49,590 nt of DNA from NCBI GenBank assembly GCA_902802945.1, contig CADCOC010000044.1, positions 1 through 49,590 on the forward strand, read 5' to 3'. The stretch comes from an uncultured bacterium. Lineage in GTDB: Bacteria; Verrucomicrobiota; Kiritimatiellia; RFP12; UBA1067. Positions 47,222-49,590 of the stretch are shown in pieces (the first letter of the stretch is position 1; each line of letters starts with the position of its first letter). The notes beneath the pieces are model-generated. The model had not been told where the DNA came from, searched no databases, and was given only the letters and a program-made list of their open reading frames with translations. Both the position numbers and the translations under genes were made by a program.

Positions 47222-49590
47222 CGTTGTCTCCTTCACTGTTATCAATGATTTTATCAAAAAGCTTCCAGATAAAGAAATAAGCTACATTTTTAATGTCAGA
47301 ATGTTGCCATTCACCTCCACTCCTAGGCCAATTCCCCGACTTGCATTTCGCGTAATCGATATTTCCACAAATAACATTTGCAGAGACAGGATTCGCCCCC
47401 GCCGCAAAGGATGTGGCAGGTATTGCATCGGCTAGGAACTTTGCACGGAGAGTCTTACGGTCATTGGTATTGGCAATAGTGAAAAGATTTGTCGAATGCA
47501 TGTTTTCCGCTTCCGAGCGAAATGGCGTGAAGAGAGGATGTTCGATGGCATCCTTGGGCGTAATATCCTCCATTACGCTGGAATGAAATCCGTAGCCGGG
47601 AGTGTACACTGCTGGATTAAGCGCATATATGGTATTGATGCCCCAGCCTCCCTCGCACGCGATATCAAAACCAAAAAATGGAATGGCATTAAGCCCGTGC
47701 CAAACGGAGGTTCCCTTGAACAGTTCCTGCTGCGCCCAGGCTTCTCCATAGCCATGTGGCGATGCATTCGCAAGGACATCCTCGGTTTCCGAATAACAAT
47801 TGACCGCGTTCGCAATCCCCGCGAAGCGCCCTTGCCACGACAATGTGTACCGAAAGTCGTTGGTATTTGATTGAAACAACTTATTCCAATCCGATGTTCT
47901 GTAGGTCAATGGTACGCCATCCCATGCCGAATCTACCATGCTTGACGAAAACGCCGTCTCATCGTACGCCTCCGTGGCAACGGCGGCGTTAAGCATGTAG
48001 TAACGGCTGTACTGGAGCCCGCAATCCTTGGCTGCAGACGACACGAGCATGTTGCCGAGCGAGTGCGCGAGCATAACCTTGCTCGTGCCGGGTAGCGCGT
48101 TTACGACATCCACCAGACTGGGCGCAGACGCGAACGCGTGTACGACGTTCGCGTAGTAGTCTGGCGAAACGTCGCCATGGAAGAGCGACGCGAACTGCGA
48201 TGAATCGCCGTACCAGTCCACGGCTGTGAACATGGACCGTGAACCGGCAAGCCAAAGCCGCTTGAAAATGGAATCCGCCCATTCGCGCGCGGCGGTCGGA
48301 TTCACGTTGTAGCCGTGTACAAATATGAAATGCCTCCTGTCACATTCCTCGTCAGGGTTGTTCCACGGGACGTAGTAGGAATTGTACTCCCCACTGTAAT
48401 CGCCACATGCGGAACGGATATTCCGCCATCTGTACATCGCCCTGACCGATGATATCGACCACGGCGTACCATATCGGAACAGCGTCACGCCGCCAACCTT
48501 CACTTGCAGCTCCAGCGAATCATGGGAGTATATCTCACTCACAGCCTCGAACGCAAGGACACCTGGTGCGTTGCCCGTGCCAAGGCAGAAGCCAGGTGTT
48601 ATTTCCAGTCCTTCCCTCGGCACGGGCGTCAACGTCGCGGATGACATTGGCGACCCCGTTGTCGTGTACACGTCGCTCGTCTGATAAGCCCACGCGGATT
48701 CCATCGGAACATCCGGACAGCAGAATCGAAGGCCACCGTTCGGCCCCGACAGATGGAATGTAACAGCGCTCCCCCATGCATCGATAAACGGCTTGAGATC
48801 GATCTTCGCCGGAAACATGTTTACGAGGTCCAGACGTCCGTTCACCACCAAATCAGCCGTATTAGTCACCGTGTCGGAAATCTGTCCAATGTAATCGCCT
48901 TTATTCCGATCTTCGTTAGTCCAGAATCTAAAGAGCCGTCCGTCAAGACAACGAGAGATGTCGCCGTCGCCAAACGCTCCGTTTCCGTCCATGTCCGCAA
49001 GGAGCGGCGGGCGGACGGTCGTGATGCACTGCACGGCCTCGTCCTCCACGAGTTTGTCGTCGATGACGTTCCAGTAGCGGAACTTGAGCGTTGCCGTGCC
49101 GGGGGCGGACGAGGTAATGTAGATCGGCAGTTCCGCCGTGGTGCCGTTGGTGGCGCGGCGCATCAGTGCTTTCCAGTACGCCATGGTGAGGTTCTTGACG
49201 CGCGTGGACGACGTGTCGAGCAGCTTGCGGCACGTCCCGCCGTGGTAGTCAGGGTACCACACCGTGAACTGCCCACTCGCGTTCGCAAGTTCAAGGCGCA
49301 CGTGGCCGCCCGGCAGCTTGACGTTGGTAACGAGGCACATCTGAACGGCGGTGGAAATATTTGTACAGACGGTCATCGGATATCCGAAATCGGGATTGAG
49401 CGCGTTGTAAGGCGCTAGGTCGAACTGGTGTCCCTTTATCGCCACGCCGAGGACGGTCCTGTGCTGGTGATGGTAGATGTCGCCGTTACGGGTGAACGCG
49501 ATCTCCGCGTCGCCCACGGCGGAACTCGGATAGACGCCCGCAACATTGACGTAGCACGACGTTTCCGTCCTGTCGAACGGAAGCCCGTTG
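47214..49590 (-). CDS. Large secreted alpha/beta-hydrolase protein, 5' end beyond the window
   Basis: An open frame of 792 codons reaching the right edge without a stop; the GTG at 49517 is only an internal Val. The C-terminal half is an alpha/beta hydrolase: strand HFIFVHGYNVNPTAAREWAD (oxyanion HGYN), then FTAVDWYGDSSQFASLFHGD, and the nucleophile elbow VMLAHSLGNMLVSSAAKD (AHSLG in place of GHSxG). A candidate His lies late (HGLNAIPFFGFDIACEG or HSSVMEDI). The N-terminal half is beta-rich with a Ca-binding-like DMDGNGAFGDGDISR (a dockerin- or EF-hand-like loop). Likely a cell-surface lipase or esterase. The first member of the duplicated cassette. Confidence 0.75.
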   Translation of the reverse strand, partial: NGLPFDRTETSCYVNVAGVYPSSAVGDAEIAFTRNGDIYHHQHRTVLGVAIKGHQFDLAPYNALNPDFGYPMTVCTNISTAVQMCLVTNVKLPGGHVRLELANASGQFTVWYPDYHGGTCRKLLDTSSTRVKNLTMAYWKALMRRATNGTTAELPIYITSSAPGTATLKFRYWNVIDDKLVEDEAVQCITTVRPPLLADMDGNGAFGDGDISRCLDGRLFRFWTNEDRNKGDYIGQISDTVTNTADLVVNGRLDLVNMFPAKIDLKPFIDAWGSAVTFHLSGPNGGLRFCCPDVPMESAWAYQTSDVYTTTGSPMSSATLTPVPREGLEITPGFCLGTGNAPGVLAFEAVSEIYSHDSLELQVKVGGVTLFRYGTPWSISSVRAMYRWRNIRSACGDYSGEYNSYYVPWNNPDEECDRRHFIFVHGYNVNPTAAREWADSIFKRLWLAGSRSMFTAVDWYGDSSQFASLFHGDVSPDYYANVVHAFASAPSLVDVVNALPGTSKVMLAHSLGNMLVSSAAKDCGLQYSRYYMLNAAVATEAYDETAFSSSMVDSAWDGVPLTYRTSDWNKLFQSNTNDFRYTLSWQGRFAGIANAVNCYSETEDVLANASPHGYGEAWAQQELFKGTSVWHGLNAIPFFGFDIACEGGWGINTIYALNPAVYTPGYGFHSSVMEDITPKDAIEHPLFTPFRSEAENMHSTNLFTIANTNDRKTLRAKFLADAIPATSFAAGANPVSANVICGNIDYAKCKSGNWPRSGGEWQHSDIKNVAYFFIWKLFDKIIDNSEGDNDE

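Noticed and set aside
1..49590. tRNA or rRNA genes
   Set aside because: No cloverleaf with a CCA-type acceptor end or rRNA-like conserved block was recognised on either strand by eye; a tRNAscan run would be decisive.

Overview
The window looks like a GC-rich chromosome segment from an anaerobic, glycan-degrading bacterium of the PVC group (Kiritimatiellota, Lentisphaerota or Verrucomicrobiota). This assignment is inferred from gene content: an Rnf complex, many secreted carbohydrate-active enzymes, a sialate O-acetylesterase, a GH127 enzyme, and heptameric intergenic repeats. No rRNA or tRNA is present to prove it. Most genes are on the minus strand.

Left part (1-15.2 kb) is mainly housekeeping. 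It holds a partial M42 aminopeptidase and an Rnf electron-transport operon in the order rnfA-B-C-[RhuM-family gene]-D-G, with no rnfE visible. A tightly overlapping minus-strand operon of a YmdB-type phosphodiesterase, ruvA and an RluD-type pseudouridine synthase follows. Then come a small TRL-like lipoprotein, a stand-alone AICAR transformylase (PurH without the cyclohydrolase domain), a Gfo/Idh/MocA oxidoreductase with a TIM-barrel sugar isomerase, and a secreted sialate O-acetylesterase.

15.3-20.8 kb is a defence island. It contains a two-gene toxin-antitoxin-like module (DUF3990 ADP-ribosyltransferase-like protein plus XRE regulator) whose -10 box lies inside a 20-bp palindrome. Next to it is a NotI-type restriction-modification operon (C5 cytosine methyltransferase, NotI-like endonuclease, and two uncharacterised accessory genes) with overlapping reading frames.

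20.9-28.8 kb is a secreted polysaccharide-degradation operon: CE15-like esterase, a GH28-GH16 fusion, a clan GH-A (GH39-like) glycosidase, and a beta-helix/toroid lyase-like protein whose 5' end is frameshifted. 29-34.6 kb carries an AAA ATPase, a beta-lactamase-like lipoprotein, queF and an M6-type metalloprotease. 34.6-43.3 kb is a second glycan locus: two-module esterase, Tat-exported FucI/AraA-fold protein, GH127 beta-L-arabinofuranosidase, and a 916-residue secreted alpha/alpha-barrel protein.

43.3-49.6 kb is unstable and lower in GC. It holds tandem hairpin repeats, a 3' remnant of the 916-residue gene family, a LA_2272-like surface-repeat protein, and a decayed tandem duplication of a two-gene cassette (large secreted alpha/beta hydrolase plus Ig-like secreted partner).

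Reading upstream regions reveals a recurrent promoter form, TTGCGG or TTGACG, a 17-18 nt spacer, then often TGnTATAAT. For at least six genes the -10 box ends only 6-10 nt before the start codon, which suggests leaderless mRNAs.
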